Origin: Prinia subflava
Lineage: Eukaryota > Chordata > Aves > Passeriformes > Cisticolidae
Direction of reading: 5' to 3'
NCBI RefSeq assembly: GCF_021018805.1
Contig: NC_086258.1
Span: 10,447,759-10,511,758, forward strand
DNA length: 64,000 nt
Notes under the pieces: model-generated
What the model saw: only the letters and a program-made list of their open reading frames with translations
Told to the model about the DNA's origin: nothing
The model's database searches: none
Position numbers and translations under genes: made by a program
Shown here: piece after piece, positions 52,150-64,000 of the stretch
Layout: each line of letters starts with the position of its first letter
How positions within the stretch are numbered: the stretch's first letter is position 1

Positions 52150-52330
52150 GTAACATTTAACTTGTCGTAGTCTGTGATCCTGAAAAGCTGAAATTAATGA
52201 CAGCCTTGCAGTTGCTCATTAATAATTGCTTCATTACTGTACGCAGTTGCAGCCTCCTGACAATAACGGGGTTTGCTGGTGTATTTCTAATTATCTGGCA
52301 TTTCAGCTCCCTAATAGAGTCCCGGTGCTC
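52150..52330. other. AT-rich island, candidate conserved regulatory element
   Basis: Contains GAAATTAATGACAGCC, TGCTCATTAATAATTGCTTC and TTCTAATTATCTGGC. CCTGACAATAA could be a PBX/MEIS-like TGACA half site. Bounded by GC-rich sequence on both sides. Confidence 0.35.
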
Positions 52331-52640
52331 CCTGACGAGACCTTGTTCTCCAGCAGGAGCCCAGCTCAGCCCCCGAGCCTGCAGCAGCCCGTGTGCTCCT
52401 TCACCTGCAGCTCCTGGGAAGAGGCTGAACCGCCCTGGCCAGGCCCCGTGCAGGACTGGGGGCACCAGGACCCTCCACGCCTGGGCTGAGCCGTCCCACA
52501 TCCCCATCGCACGCCTGGAGCTTGTGCTGAGGTCGGTTTGGGAGCAAAGACAGCGGGAGAGCTCCAGCTGGGAGCTCCAGCGCTCTAAGCAGGTACGTGC
52601 CTGTGGCTGGCAGTGCTCACTGTGGTCATGACTGTCCCCT

Positions 52641-52693
52641 TGGCCATACCACGGCCACACCACGGCCACCCCCACGGCCACACCACGGCCGTC
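52641..52693. repeat. CCACGGCCA tandem array, left arm
   Basis: About four to five copies of CACGGCCAC. The opposite-strand version of the same unit recurs about 180 bases downstream, so the two can pair. Confidence 0.75.
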
Positions 52694-52825
52694 TCCACAG
52701 CCTCACTCCAGCCATGCCCGTGGCCATGGCAGCCCTGGTGCTGCCCCTTGGGGGTGTCCCAGCCTGGTGAGCAGAGCCAGGAGGAGGTGCCAGAAGCCTC
52801 AGTGGGTGCCTGGGGCCAGGCTGGC

Positions 52826-52876
52826 TTGGCCGTGGTGGTGGCCGTGGTGTTGGCTGTGGTGTCGGCCGTGGTGGAG
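52826..52876. repeat. GCCGTGGTG tandem array, right arm
   Basis: Four to five copies of GGCCGTGGTG or GGCTGTGGTG, the reverse complement of the array at 52641-52693. Confidence 0.75.
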
Positions 52877-52913
52877 AGGAATTCCAGCTCCTCCCAGAAA
52901 TCCGCCCAGCTGC

Positions 52914-52970
52914 AGTGGCGGTGGCAGGGGGGTTGTGGTGGTGGCAGTGGCAGGGGGGTTGTGGCAGTGT
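52914..52970. repeat. GTGGCAGGGGGGTTGTGG duplication
   Basis: Two copies of a G-rich unit (GTGGCAGGGGGGTTGTGG) with GGTGGTGG between them. Several G runs on one strand could form a G-quadruplex. Confidence 0.7.
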
Positions 52971-53084
52971 CCCCAAGCTCACAGTGTGGAAATGACCACT
53001 TGTGCCCCACGGCAGCCCCTGCCACCGGCTCCCAGCCCGTTCCGGCACACGCAGCCCCCGCTCTCCCACCTGGGGAGGGGGCTC

Positions 53085-53400
53085 ATTTGTAGTTAAAAAT
53101 CTATTGTGACTTGTCAGAAAAATGAATAAATGAGCACATTATTTTTTCATTTTGGAGCTCAGCATCTGTTTGTCTAATCAAGAAAGAGAACTGGGAAAGT
53201 CAACCAGGGCTGACGCACACATTTTATTTAACTTTTCCTCTGTCAAAGGAGTTTAAATGTGTAATGAACAGGCCATGGTGATTTGAAATATAATCCCATT
53301 ACTCTGATGAGATTACCCAGGCTGTGAGAGTTCACAAATCATGCTTAGGGTTTTTAGAGTGAACAACACCCTGTTGAGATTTTTTTTTTCTCTTTTTGCA
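53085..53400. other. AT-rich island, candidate conserved regulatory element
   Basis: Includes AATGAATAAATGAGCACATT, TGTCTAATCAAGAAAGAG, GGAGTTTAAATGTGTAATG and TAATCCCATTACTCTGATGA. No gene structure is visible. Confidence 0.35.
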
Positions 53401-55480
53401 TCTAAGCAGAGGTGTGTGGGGAGAATAGAACACGACAGTGCTTAACCCTTCACACAGTGCAGCAGCAGCATGGGGCTGTGCCCAGGTCCTTGGTGACCCT
53501 GAGATGTCACATGGCCACGGCAGCGATGCCAGGGAGCAGCTCCTGGCCAGGGCACGCTCCTGCTGGCCCCGCTGGCCGCGTGCCCCCTGTGCCCACAGCT
53601 CCCTGTCCTCGCCGCCGTCCTTGTCCCGGCGCTGCACAGGGCTGGGATGTGATTTAAGGGGCATTAATTTCAGCTGCAGCAGCAGCACCCAGCCCCACCC
53701 GCCACCACAGCAGCGCATTTCCATGAATTCATGGGCCCATTACAAACATGTCTCCATAAATAACTCCCCCCATTAATCTCAGGGCTGCACCCACTGCTGT
53801 GTGATGGGTTTCGCCTGCTTGTCCTGGTGCCAGGCCTCAGCCCCGCCTGAGGGGCAGCTGCAAAACCCCTGGGATGCTCCAGACTCCCACCAACCCAAAA
53901 CCAAGGTTAGTGCCTCTGGCTGGAATTGGTCCTCTGGGAGCTCATGGCAAACCCCTGTGGAGCCCAGGGAGAGCATCAAGTGCTCTTGGGTGCCAGCATG
54001 TGCCAGGGTGCCCTGGGTGTCCCCTGCTCCAAGGTCACTCTGGTGTTCTCCTATGCTCTGACAAAGCCAAGGAGCTGGGGGGGCGTTGTCTCTGTGGACA
54101 GGGCTCCTCTGACAGCAGGAGTCAGAGAAAATTCAGGGAATCTCTGCTGCCTCCAGCAGCTGCCTGCGTGCGGCGGGCCGGAGTCACCCTCGGCGCGCCG
54201 CGGCCGCGCTGCTCTGCCCGGTAGCAGGGATGGAGGAACAGCTTGCCTTGCTGACCCAGTTGAATGCCCATCTGACTCAATTACATCTACAGCTACCGGG
54301 GAAAGACCAGCCCGTGTGGCTCCGTGCTCAGCTGTGCACACACTGCAGCCATGAGCGTGGGTTAACTCCTTCAGAAACGCCGAGGAGCCCAAGTGTCTGT
54401 TCTGGGGGAGGGATGCTCAGCTCCTGGAATGCTGGATCTTTCCAGGATTTAAGGAAGGTTTCCTGTGTGCCATGTATCAAACAGAATGTGATCGTTGGAA
54501 GAAAATTTCCTTTTTAACTGTCAGTGGCTCTTTTGCAGCAAATAAACTCACGTTGGGCTCCTCACCCAGCCTGGGAACAGCCTCCAGCAGCAGCCGCTGT
54601 CCGTCCATCCCTGCCTGGGCCCCAGGGACACCCACACCAGGAACAGGTGAGGAGGGCTGTGAACACAGCTGGTCTGGGCAAGGGACTGTGCCACAGATGT
54701 CACAGACAGCAGAGATGTTGAGTTTTTTAGGCTCTACTGAGAGCAAACCTGCACATGCTGAATCCCTGCTGATAATAAATACACGTGAGGGGGTGGCAAC
54801 AGCACTATGGCCATGGAAACAGGAGATTGCTGCAGTTTCTGCTACCAAATAGGCAATTTTTCAGTTCAGTTAAAAAGAATTGAAACTGGGTGGCCAAAGA
54901 ACATTCACAGAGCAACTTTAATGTTAAATATTTCACAGAGTCAGTTAAAAGAGTCATTTACAATGAAGGGGCTTTTCCCATTTTATCTGTGCTGCATTTG
55001 CACATAGAAAATATTTAAAAAATTAATCGAATACTATAAAATAGTGTTTCTCTTGTTTTGCAGATATCATGGAAGACTGTACAGGGAGGCCTGGCCTCGG
55101 TGGTGCAGGGCTGAGCCACAGAAACCCAGAACATAAACACAACAGGTGAGACCCAGACCCTCCCCTGCCCAGGGGCTGCTCCCACGTGCTGTGTTAAGGC
55201 TCAGGAAGTTTTCTCTGTACAAAAGCAAGGTGGGAGGCTGGCAGAGGGTGGGCAGTGGCCCAGGGAGCTGCCCCCAGCCCCGTGGGGAACAGGGCAGTTC
55301 TACGACAGTGGGATCCGTGTGCAGAGCTCCAGTGACCTGGAGAGATGGAAGAAAGACACCTCTGGTGAATTCAACCAAAAAATGCAGCTCTGGGTCTCAG
55401 CAATCCATTCCTGTGTTCCCTGATGTACTAAGGATGAACAAGGCCAAGATAGTTACAAATCCCAGTACAAAGTACATCTT
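53400..55480. other. Intergenic stretch before MAPKAP1, no gene seen
   Basis: Mixed composition. I saw no splice-bounded exon, no recognised protein and no repeat family that I could name. It may include the distal part of a long MAPKAP1 3'UTR near its right end. Confidence 0.4.
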
Positions 55481-55902
55481 AATTTTTATTGTTAAAGAAT
55501 AATATTGAGAGGTGAAGGCATTTCTCAGTCCCCGGGGGCAAGGTGCCTCAGTGGCTGTGCCAGCCCCGGGGTGGCAGCAGCTGAGGGTCCCTGGCAGGAG
55601 GATTCTCCTCTCCACCTCCAAGACGTGGATTCCCAACCACCGTGCTGCCTCCAGCAAGGAACTTCCAATACCGCATTTGCAAAGCTGAAAAGCACAGTTA
55701 AATAAAAATATTTTTGAACAAAACAAACACAACAGACTCGGCTGTCTCAGCGCTCCCTCGCTAAGCGCTCCCCTGCCATGGCTGCTGTTCCTGGCTCACG
55801 GATGCCTCCTGCACTTCAGAAACAGAAGTGAAACCATCTGGGACTGCAGCCTCCCCCCAAAAGAACTGTGCATCATATGGACCTTGAAAAAGATTACATC
55901 TG

Positions 55903-56017
55903 TTTATTAATAGTAAAAATGGATACATTTGTCCTACATTTTGTTTTTAGAAATTTGATCATGTCACAAGCAATACCTGCGTGTACGTGGGTGGATTACA
56001 GATGTATATAATTTATT
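55903..56017 (-). terminator. MAPKAP1: Candidate MAPKAP1 poly(A) signals
   Basis: AATAAA on the minus strand at 56012-56017 and 55903-55908, about 320 and 430 bases after the MAPKAP1 stop. A third copy at 55485-55490 would give a 3'UTR of about 850 bases. Confidence 0.5.
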
Positions 56018-56334
56018 TTAACCAGGCTGTGAAATAATATGTAATCACATCTCTTCTTGTGATTGTACATAATACAGTAATTAAATGATGCCAGTCTACG
56101 TCATTCTCTTATTTCTAATCAAAGGAACCTGAAGCGTAACAGTCTTCTTTCCGGCTGATATGGCTCTTTATTTCTGTCACAGGGGAGGCCTCCCCTCTCC
56201 ACGGAGGGATGATCTTCCAGCCGTGAGAGACGGGATAATTCAGATTCCTTCCCGCCGCTCCCGGGCAGCAGGAGCAGCGCGGGCTCCGGGCGGGAGCGGC
56301 TCCGACGCGGCGCGGGCTCTCCTCGAGCTCGGCC

Positions 56335-58284
56335 TCACTGCTGGCCAGACTTCTTCTCCTTCTGGAAGCTAAAGCTCGTCCTCCTGCTCAGTTTTCTTTG
56401 TTTCTGAGCAAAATAATCCGCTCTGGCTGTGCTTGCTCGCGACTCTAGGATATAGTTAACCTGCAAGACACGAGGGGGTGTTTAACAGCCCGGGCTGGGC
56501 AGGGCTCTGGTGTGCCTGGTCCCAGCACCGCCAGCACAATGATGGCAGAGACAGCCCAGAGAGAGCCCTGGGCTGTCCTCCTGTGTCCCTTGTCCCGTTT
56601 TGGGCCACCCAAACCTCTGGGGAAGGCAGAGAGCTGTGCAGACCTCCCAGGGTTGGGATAATGCAGTAATGAGCATCAATAAAGGATCTTATCAGCCCCA
56701 GTAAAAAGAATTCTTCCATTATGATGTTTGCATACTCAGCTAATCTCAGAGTTTCCCTGTGTTTTGGCACATTTTACTTGATGAAAGCATTTTAAAATGA
56801 TATTTAACAAGCCTGCTACTCCCTAAATTTATTATCTCCAATGCTTTGTGATAATCTCAGAGATAATTTTAATGGAAGGTTAATGCAAGAATCAAAAAGA
56901 TAAAAATGCCCTTTGGTCTGTCATTAGCTGGTTAATATGCTGTGGCTTAAAACTTGCACAATTTTATGCACTGTAGAGTGTTTCACTTTCATTGCATATT
57001 ACAGCTTAAGGCATAAAAATATAGGGAATTTTCATGGTCAATAAAGTTTCAGTCCTTCTCACTTGATCATCTAAAAAGCCTAATTTGAAAAGTCTGATTT
57101 TTCTGTGCTCCCTAATGCTGATGGAATTGAAAACAAACCAGTGACTTGTGCACAAAACCAGAGAATGTTCTATATAAACAAACTGGAACTTAGGAAAAAA
57201 GTACTGCTCAATATTTTCTCTTGAATATTCATATTATTGACAGTAAACCTTTTTTTTTAGCCTTTGTTTATGACCAGTCTCAGATATGTGGAGTCACCAT
57301 CCCTGGAAGTGTTCAAAACCTGAGATGTGGCATGGGGACTTGGGCAAAGGTTGGACTTGATGATCTTGGAGGTCTTTTCCTCCATGATTCTGCTGCTTTT
57401 CCTTAATGAGTCTACGATTCCATGATTCCAAGTGTTTGGGATTGCAATAGCTGATCTGAGATAAAGTGGGATACAAGAATTGGCCTAACAGCTCACAAAA
57501 CAGAAACCCCTCAAACACTCTGACCTTCTGTGTAATGAATAAAAGTTATTTCATCTCACATCAGTTGTTTAACAATCCTCTAAACTCCACACAGCCAATA
57601 AAAGCAAACATAACAGATGGTTTGCCAAAATTACTGCTTTTGAATTTTGACTTGCTACGAAAGATGAACTTGTGGAAAATTCCGTTTAATCTTTCAAGAG
57701 TGGAACAAAAATTTGTTTCCCAAAGCAAGGGAGTTTGTGTCTGTACAGAGCCCAGAGGAAAGCAAAGAGTCCTGAGAGAGGATCGGGGTAAAAAGCCCCT
57801 GTGGGCTGTGTAGGGACACCTGAGTGTGGGGCTGAGCTGTGAGGGGCAGGACACCCAACCCCTGCACAGCACGGAGCTGGAGGGAGAAACTACCTGGGCA
57901 CAATAGAATTTGGTAGTTTCCTACCAAGTTCCACAGAAAAAGGTGTCTCTATTAGCTAGAAACAAGCACAAAAGGAAATGCTACACCCAGACAGGCAGTG
58001 GCTGTGTGGCTGTTTGAAGGATGAATAAAACAGCAGGCGTGGAGCAGCCATCCTGGCAGGTTAAACACACCCCAGTGGTCCTCAGGCACTGCACCCTCCT
58101 GTGTTTCCAGAGCCTCCTGAACACTCACATGTCTAACAAGTGGTAAAACACTAAGATTTTGGGTCACGTTAAATTTTAATACTCACCTTCAGTACAATTT
58201 CGTTGACAGTAGCAGCATCTGATTCAAAGTAAAGGTGTTTGTAGTCATGATTGCTTAGATATGTAAGTTTAAATATTGCATGAC
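56335..58284 (-). CDS. MAPKAP1: MAPKAP1 (SIN1, mTORC2 subunit), last two coding exons
   Basis: SIN1 is the mTORC2 subunit that binds Rictor, recruits AKT and carries a Ras-binding domain and a C-terminal PH domain that senses phosphoinositides. Exons on the minus strand are 58284-58187 and 56460-56335; 98 and 126 bases. The first begins in phase 1 and encodes [20 protein letters not shown] through NEIVLK; the second encodes [20 protein letters not shown] and ends [13 protein letters not shown] stop. Splice sites are GT-AG. These are the last 73 residues of a protein of about 520, the second half of the PH domain plus the basic tail. Earlier exons are outside the window, consistent with the very long introns of this gene. 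It converges on GAPVD1, as in human. Confidence 0.95.
57289..57432 (+). mobile_element. CR1 LINE 3' end in a MAPKAP1 intron
   Basis: Blocks CATCCCTGGAAGTGTTCAAA, GGTTGGACTTGATGATCTTG, GAGGTCTTTTCC and the terminal ATGATTCTG/GATTCCATGATTCC repeats match the CR1 tail used by bird elements. The middle is diverged. It lies antisense to MAPKAP1. Confidence 0.85.
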
Positions 58285-61200
58285 CTGCAAAGATAAGAAA
58301 AAAACTGCTTAGAATATTCCTGTAAAGTTTGAGCAGAGCTCGTGTGCCTGACAGAAGAAACCCACAGATGGTGATCTCAGCGTACCATCAGCACGACAGA
58401 AGGAAGCAATGAAATGCTGACAGGCTTCTCATGTCATTTCAATTTAAGGCAAGTGGTGGCTTACAGGAGCAGCTGAACTCCAGTCAATAAAGTTCCTTTT
58501 CCCATCACATCCCCACTGCAGGAAACGCAAAAATCCATCAAATGCCTGGTTAGCTCTGCTCGGCCCACGACGGCGCCGCCGCTCAGCCACCGCGCCCGCG
58601 GCCGCTCCCGGGGCGCCCACTGCCCCAGGAGAAGCCTTGCACTGGAGAGAAAATGGGAATTAATCCCACAGCACCTCCCAAACCTTCCTCCCAGAACACC
58701 ACGCCAGCCCAGCCAGGGGCACCAACCGCACGGCACCGAGGGACGCGCCGGGGCTGGGCCACCCTTCCCACACGAGGGAAAAGCAAATTAAACTCCAACT
58801 GTGACCTGCTGGCACCTTCCTGGGGCCCGGGGCTGTCCCAGACAGAGGTGCCACGTGCTGGCCCCGTGGGCACGCGGTGCTGGCCCGGCCCCCGCGGATC
58901 CGACACGCGGCGCCCGGAGGAACGGCTGGGGCAACACAAAGGAAGGCAAAATATCCCTCACTTGTATGGATGCTGATGGCTTCAAAATTAAAATTAAATC
59001 TATTCTGTACATGATGTTTTTCCAACGGTTTTCTAATTTATTCAGTTCAACAGTCAAAGTTAGCAATCCATAAAGTAACAGCCACATTACTGTAAATCCA
59101 GGTCTTTCCTGCAGGAAAGCTAATTGGAAATCTTATTTACATTATCTAATTCTCCAGATTTCCAAAAAGTGACTGATATATGCTCAGATTGGTGGCCAGG
59201 AAATTTGAGATGCAAGTATTTTATCGTGGCATGTTAATTAAACACCATTATGATGCACTAATCTGGAATATAAATTCTGTATTGAAAAATTGGCTAATAA
59301 TAATAATAAAAACCCAACCCTTTAAATCATTTGACAAATGATGCCTCAGTGGTACTAAAAATGCGGAATTCCAAGCTGGGAGCTCATCAGCATGTTAATG
59401 CATGCAGCTCTGCCTGGAACACAGCATCTTAATGATTCCAAAAGTGCCAGTGCCCCACTCCTGGGGATGGGACACAGCACCGTGCTCCACCAGCTCCCAC
59501 CATTTCCCTTGGCCTTTGAACATTCCACACCAGTTACCAGAAATGGCACAAAACAGGCTCAGAGGAGCCCAGTGAGCTGCTGCAGGTGGGGTTTTGGAAA
59601 GCTCCTGGGTAATTCTTGCTGTGGATCCAGACAAACCTGTGCAGAGGTTCCTGCTCCCCCGGGCGCCCGGCCACGCGTCCCTCGGGCACCGCCCTGCCCA
59701 GGGCAGCGCTCCAAGGGCAGCTCCCGGGGCACTGAGGCTGCAGGTGCTGCTGCTGGCAGGAACTGGCCACGGGTGGCTCCCGGGAGCTGCCAAACCCTGC
59801 AGAACACACAGCCCCGGCCTGCTGGGACTGCTGGGGAGCAGAAAGAAGCCAAGAAGACTTTTCCTTAGAAAGCCCCATTACAGCATCATGTTTATGGGCT
59901 CCAAGTCCACAACACACTACTTACAGCATGAAATATGAGCGCACTGAAATCCTAACTGGCACTTTGCTCTGCTACTCTTCTAGCCAGATGGAATTTATGA
60001 ATTGTGAGATTGATTTCCATTTCCAAGAGTGCTTAAATATGTGATGTACCTCTTTCCAATAGAGCACCACCCCTGACAATTCTGAGATCAATAGGAGCGT
60101 CCATGGTTTGATGTTTCCGTGTGAGAGGATCTGGTAACAAACAGCAGCTCCTACTGCATGTGATGGGGGATTTAAAGCAAATGCAGATGCTGCACAAGCA
60201 GCTGTTAGCATCACTCCACACAGCCATGGCTGGGTGTTTGCAGGGAACCTCACTGCCCTGCAATCTGGATCAATCAGCTGCACAACAACAGAAAATCCAC
60301 GTTATTCCCAACCACGTTTGTCTGTTCAAACAGTTATGGAAAGCAAATGGAATGACAGAAACTCAGCTGTTACCAACAGCTTTTGTCACGGGGCAGACAC
60401 AGCCCAGGGTGAGCCCAGCACAGCCAAGGGCTCTGTGCCAGTGCCCCTGGAGCCCCTCAGCAGCCCCAGCAGGGCTGGGCCCAGCCGTGCCACGGCCCCG
60501 CTGCAGCAGAGCAGAGCAGAGCAGCCTCTCCCCGCTGCTGCCCTCGGCCCAGCTTGCACTGATAAATCCTCAGCCCCAGCACTAATGGGTTCTGTGTGGT
60601 TATCCTGGAGAGCAGCCTGCAGCCGCCGACGGAAGGGCAGGATGCTAATTCACTGGGAATTCACCAAGGAGAGCTCATTTACTCCTTCAGCACCGCTCTC
60701 ACGTTCAGCTGCTCACCCCATCTCCTGATTTTTAGCACCACTGCACTGCCAACGAGGCGAGGGAAGAGGCCCTGCAGCGCTGCAGCTCCCGGGTCTGCCC
60801 ACCCTTCCCAGGGCTGCTGGAGCTCCCCGTGCCACCTCCACCCTGCCCGCCAGCCCCAGCCTCTGCATGGCCCCACGCTCACACACAGCACCCAGAAATC
60901 CTCTGCAATTCCAGCTCCAGAACTACTGACCACAGAGTGCTTGTACAGGCAACAGTGAATCTTCTGCTAATTTCTTCAGTCTTGGGAAAACACCCAAACC
61001 CTTGGTGGGCCTCACACTGCACCTGACACAGGTGAAAAATAATCACTCTAACCTAGGTAATAAGCTCCTTTTATCAAAGTCTAAAAAATACACTTTTTGC
61101 CTGGAAAACAAGGATATGAATTAGTACAAGAAAAGATAAAAAGGTATTTTTTTACTGAATCTGCCAAGACTAGAAAGTTTTTCTTCCGTCCCTCCCACCC

Positions 61201-64000
61201 CACAATTCAGCCCTTACCCAAACCCTCTCTGCCAACAGAATGCAGGGAATTAAATCGCTAATTAGATGGGGAATGAAAAGAATATTCATGAATTGGACAA
61301 AGCAGAAAACAAACAAACACTGGAAATGCAAATTTATGTTAATTTTTCAATATACCTTGATGATTGCTTTGTCATTATAGGGCCATAAGGCAGAAGTCAA
61401 CAATTAAGAGTTATTAGTAGAATAAATAGCTGGAGAAGGACTCTCTGAAGAACAAAGCACTCATGGACATCATTTGACATCACTGATTCTCACTGCTTCA
61501 AAAACTGTGACCTCAACAGGCTCAGACCCTGAAATCTCTTCTCATGGGCCCAGAAAGGATGCAAAAGGATTAGAAATACACCAGTAGAAGGCAAGGAAAG
61601 AGGATAATAAAATGTGCATCAGCAATACTTTTGTACAAAGACACATTTCCTTCAAACCCTGCACGAGATGGGGGAGCCTCACCTCTGCAGCCACTGCTGT
61701 ACTTCACCCAAAGCACTGGGGAGGGCTCAGCTCTCTGAAATCCACGTGTGATACCTCAGAAACGATGCCCTGACCCTGGAGAAAGGCCTCCAAAGCTGCA
61801 AGAGCTGTGTTACCCTCCTGACACCCTCTGGTAACAATAAACACTTCACAGGGCACATCACCAGTTGCAGCACGGCTGCAGTTGGATTGTCCAGATGTGG
61901 CACCGAGCTCTAGGGACACAAGAACAGGGATGTGGATCTGCACGTACAGGTGGGGTTAACCCCCTTTTATAAAAGGGATCTTTGTCCCAGAGGTACAAAT
62001 TGAGAGGCAGAGAGGGCAGTCAGTTCTGGATGAAATCATCACCCCACTGATACCTGCAGTCACTGATGGGTTCGGGCTGCCCACCATGAACCCGGGGTGG
62101 ATCTCCTCAAACCAGGGCAGTACTTAAGTGAGAACAAATGATAAGACTGTTAAGGAAAAAAATAACAGCTGTTGTCCAGCTGGCCTGCCCCATTCTCTCA
62201 GGCAGCAGCATATTCCATGATCTCTTTTCCTCCTGCCCTTTATGTTCCACTGTAGGCTTCTTACTCAGCATTGCTATTAGAGGGTGCCGTGTGTCCAGAT
62301 GTCCTGAAAACAGAGCTGCAATTAAACTGCAGCACACACTCACTTCTGTGTCAAATTGTGGTAACTATTCACACATCTGGATTCTTTTCCCCAAAGCCTT
62401 TTGTTTCTTCTTTAAATTATTATCAGAGGCAGAACACTGATGAAGATTTTTACAAAAATGCTGAAAATTGAGGTGCAACTCGGGGTTGCCCAAAAACCTC
62501 TTTACCGGCAACCTTGTTTGGGGAAAAAAGATAAATAAATCAAAATGCAGTGTTTCCACATGGCAATCAGCTCCTCCACTGCTCTGCACCTCATCAATCA
62601 CGCATTGTCTGCCGGAGAGGCGAGCCTTGTAAATGTCACATCCACTCAGGCCCGAGGAGAGGCGAATCAAAATGCAGCGAGGAGTTTTAATTGGATAGTG
62701 TAATTAAACTAAAAAACCCCAGCAGAATAGCTTTGACAGGATAGATGAAGACCCCTTTTAATAGGGCTACAAAACAGATTTGTTAAAAGGATGAGGCAAT
62801 GCGTGCTCCTGATTGCGCTCAGGAGAACTTTTATGGAGAGGCTGCCGGCGGGGCCGCGGTTAATCAGCGCCGCCCGGCGCGGCAGCGGCGCTCCAGCCAC
62901 GCCACCCCGGCCTGCTCCTGTCCCTGCCAGGGCCAGGACACCCCCCCTGCCAGGCCCTGCCCTGGTGGGACACGTCCTGCCGAGTGCTGCCCGCCCTGGC
63001 ACAGCCCGAGCCCACCAGGGCACCCCGAGCCACGGCCATCTGTGCCTGCTGCCTCCCCCGGGCACCCCGCCTGCACAGCCTGCGCCTGCCCTGCTGCTCC
63101 ACACTTGGACAGAAGCTCCTTTCACTCCAAGCCTGAAGTTTGGGAGCATTTTCTCTGCTGAACCTGTTTTTTACCTTTTGGTCAGAACCTGTGATTAGTC
63201 TCCTACAGAGCAGGAATTTTATTGTTACTTCTTGCTCTGCTGGGAGCAGGGATATCAGGAACCAGCACAGGATATTTTGGGTACCATTTGCAGAGCACAC
63301 TCTGCCTCTGCTCTGGCCCCACTGCAGGCTCCGAGCAAACCTGCAACAGCTCTGTTTGAGCTCCAGGAGCAGCAGGAACTCAGCGCCTTCCCAACACTTC
63401 CTGGCTATTTTCACCCCTTCCACACCTCAACAACGCATTCATTAAATTAGTATTATCCAATGTGAATAATCGGGAGGAACTGGACACTGAATTAAAACAT
63501 CAAATGCCTTTAGCTTTAAATGAAAACTACATAAAGGGGTTCAGGCATGGCTCTGGCTATCACTTGCAGCCAGGGTGAATACTGCTGGAAAAGCTATTTT
63601 CGTGCAGATGTGGAATTCAATGGGAAAGAGTGACTCGTGTAGCAACATCAATCAAAACGTCGGCCCGGCTGGCAGCTCTCGACAGTAAGGCAGGTTCAAA
63701 GGTCACGGGATAAAGAAAAAGCCAAGCTCTGGTTCAGCTCTAATATCTCCTCGCTGGAAGTCTTACCGAGGTACCTGCCCCCCTTCTGCACTCGCAGCTT
63801 TCATTAATCTTCTTGCCATCTTTTTTAACTAGTCATGCAGAACCGCTCGATAGCGAGACATATAATGGGGAGGCCCTGTGCCTATTACCAGGTTAACACT
63901 CTGTTAAGCCCCAGTGCAACAATGGAATCAGAATTTAAAGGAAATCTTCAGCTTCAGGGTGCAAAGCGGGCAATTAAATTACAAACTGAAGTTACCCATG
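58285..64000 (-). other. MAPKAP1: MAPKAP1 intron, no further exon seen
   Basis: About 5.7 kb upstream of the penultimate exon. I looked on the minus strand for the preceding PH-domain exon (around residues DKVEIDPVTNQKASTKFW in human) and did not find it, so it should lie beyond the window. The stretch has GC-rich patches (58.56-58.62, 62.84-63.08 kb) and AT-rich islands near 59.1-59.4, 61.1-61.45 and 63.44-63.7 kb. No independent gene is supported. Confidence 0.6.
59287..59306. repeat. TAA microsatellite
   Basis: About five TAA units in an AT-rich part of the MAPKAP1 intron. Confidence 0.75.

Noticed and set aside
61704..61943. 79-residue minus-strand frame that looks protein-like (EVFIVTRGCQEGNTALAAL)
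   Set aside because: No splice sites, no family I recognise, and in a MAPKAP1 intron; best left as chance without a database search.

Overview
The window is nuclear DNA from a bird. It holds intron-containing vertebrate genes, CpG-island promoters, short introns, 3' ends of CR1 LINE retrotransposons (the typical avian repeat) and many GC-rich minisatellites. The gene set ARPC5L, PPP6C, RABEPK, HSPA5, GAPVD1, MAPKAP1 matches human chromosome 9q33. From memory its avian counterpart is a microchromosome, chromosome 17 in chicken. The species cannot be told from the sequence.

Layout. 1-2.3 kb: no gene seen. 2.4-5.4 kb: ARPC5L on the minus strand, complete, whose first intron is a minor-spliceosome AT-AC intron. 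5.5-8.7 kb: PPP6C, minus strand, complete (305 codons). 8.67-8.79 kb: a 123-bp head-to-head promoter shared with RABEPK (plus strand, 8.8-11.0 kb, complete, 360 codons). 11.5-15.4 kb: HSPA5 (BiP/GRP78), minus strand, complete (651 codons), with TATA box and three ER-stress elements upstream. 16.1-40.4 kb: GAPVD1, plus strand, 25 constitutive coding exons (1461 codons) plus a likely in-frame 81-nt cassette exon. 40.4-55.9 kb: no protein-coding gene found; GC-rich sequence with minisatellites alternates with AT-rich islands that look like conserved regulatory DNA, and one decayed CR1 reverse-transcriptase fragment is present. 56.3-58.3 kb: the last two coding exons of MAPKAP1 (SIN1), minus strand; the rest of the window is its next intron.

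The genes are ordinary housekeeping and signalling genes, not an operon-like system: actin nucleation (ARPC5L), a PP2A-like phosphatase (PPP6C), Rab9/PIKfyve trafficking (RABEPK), ER folding (HSPA5), endosomal Rab5 activation (GAPVD1) and mTORC2 (MAPKAP1).

The most unusual sequence is at the end of GAPVD1 coding exon 1. There the exon-intron junction itself has been amplified into an array of 24 CAG-GTAC donor motifs, in an intron that stays open in the coding frame. Next come the AT-AC intron of ARPC5L with a perfect branch-point motif, the ARPC5L/PPP6C junction that differs from the human order as I remember it, a GC-AG intron in GAPVD1, evenly spaced ER-stress elements at HSPA5, and a pair of related non-coding elements 5.5 kb apart between GAPVD1 and MAPKAP1. 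All exon boundaries were read by eye from splice sites and reading phase; no alignment could be run.
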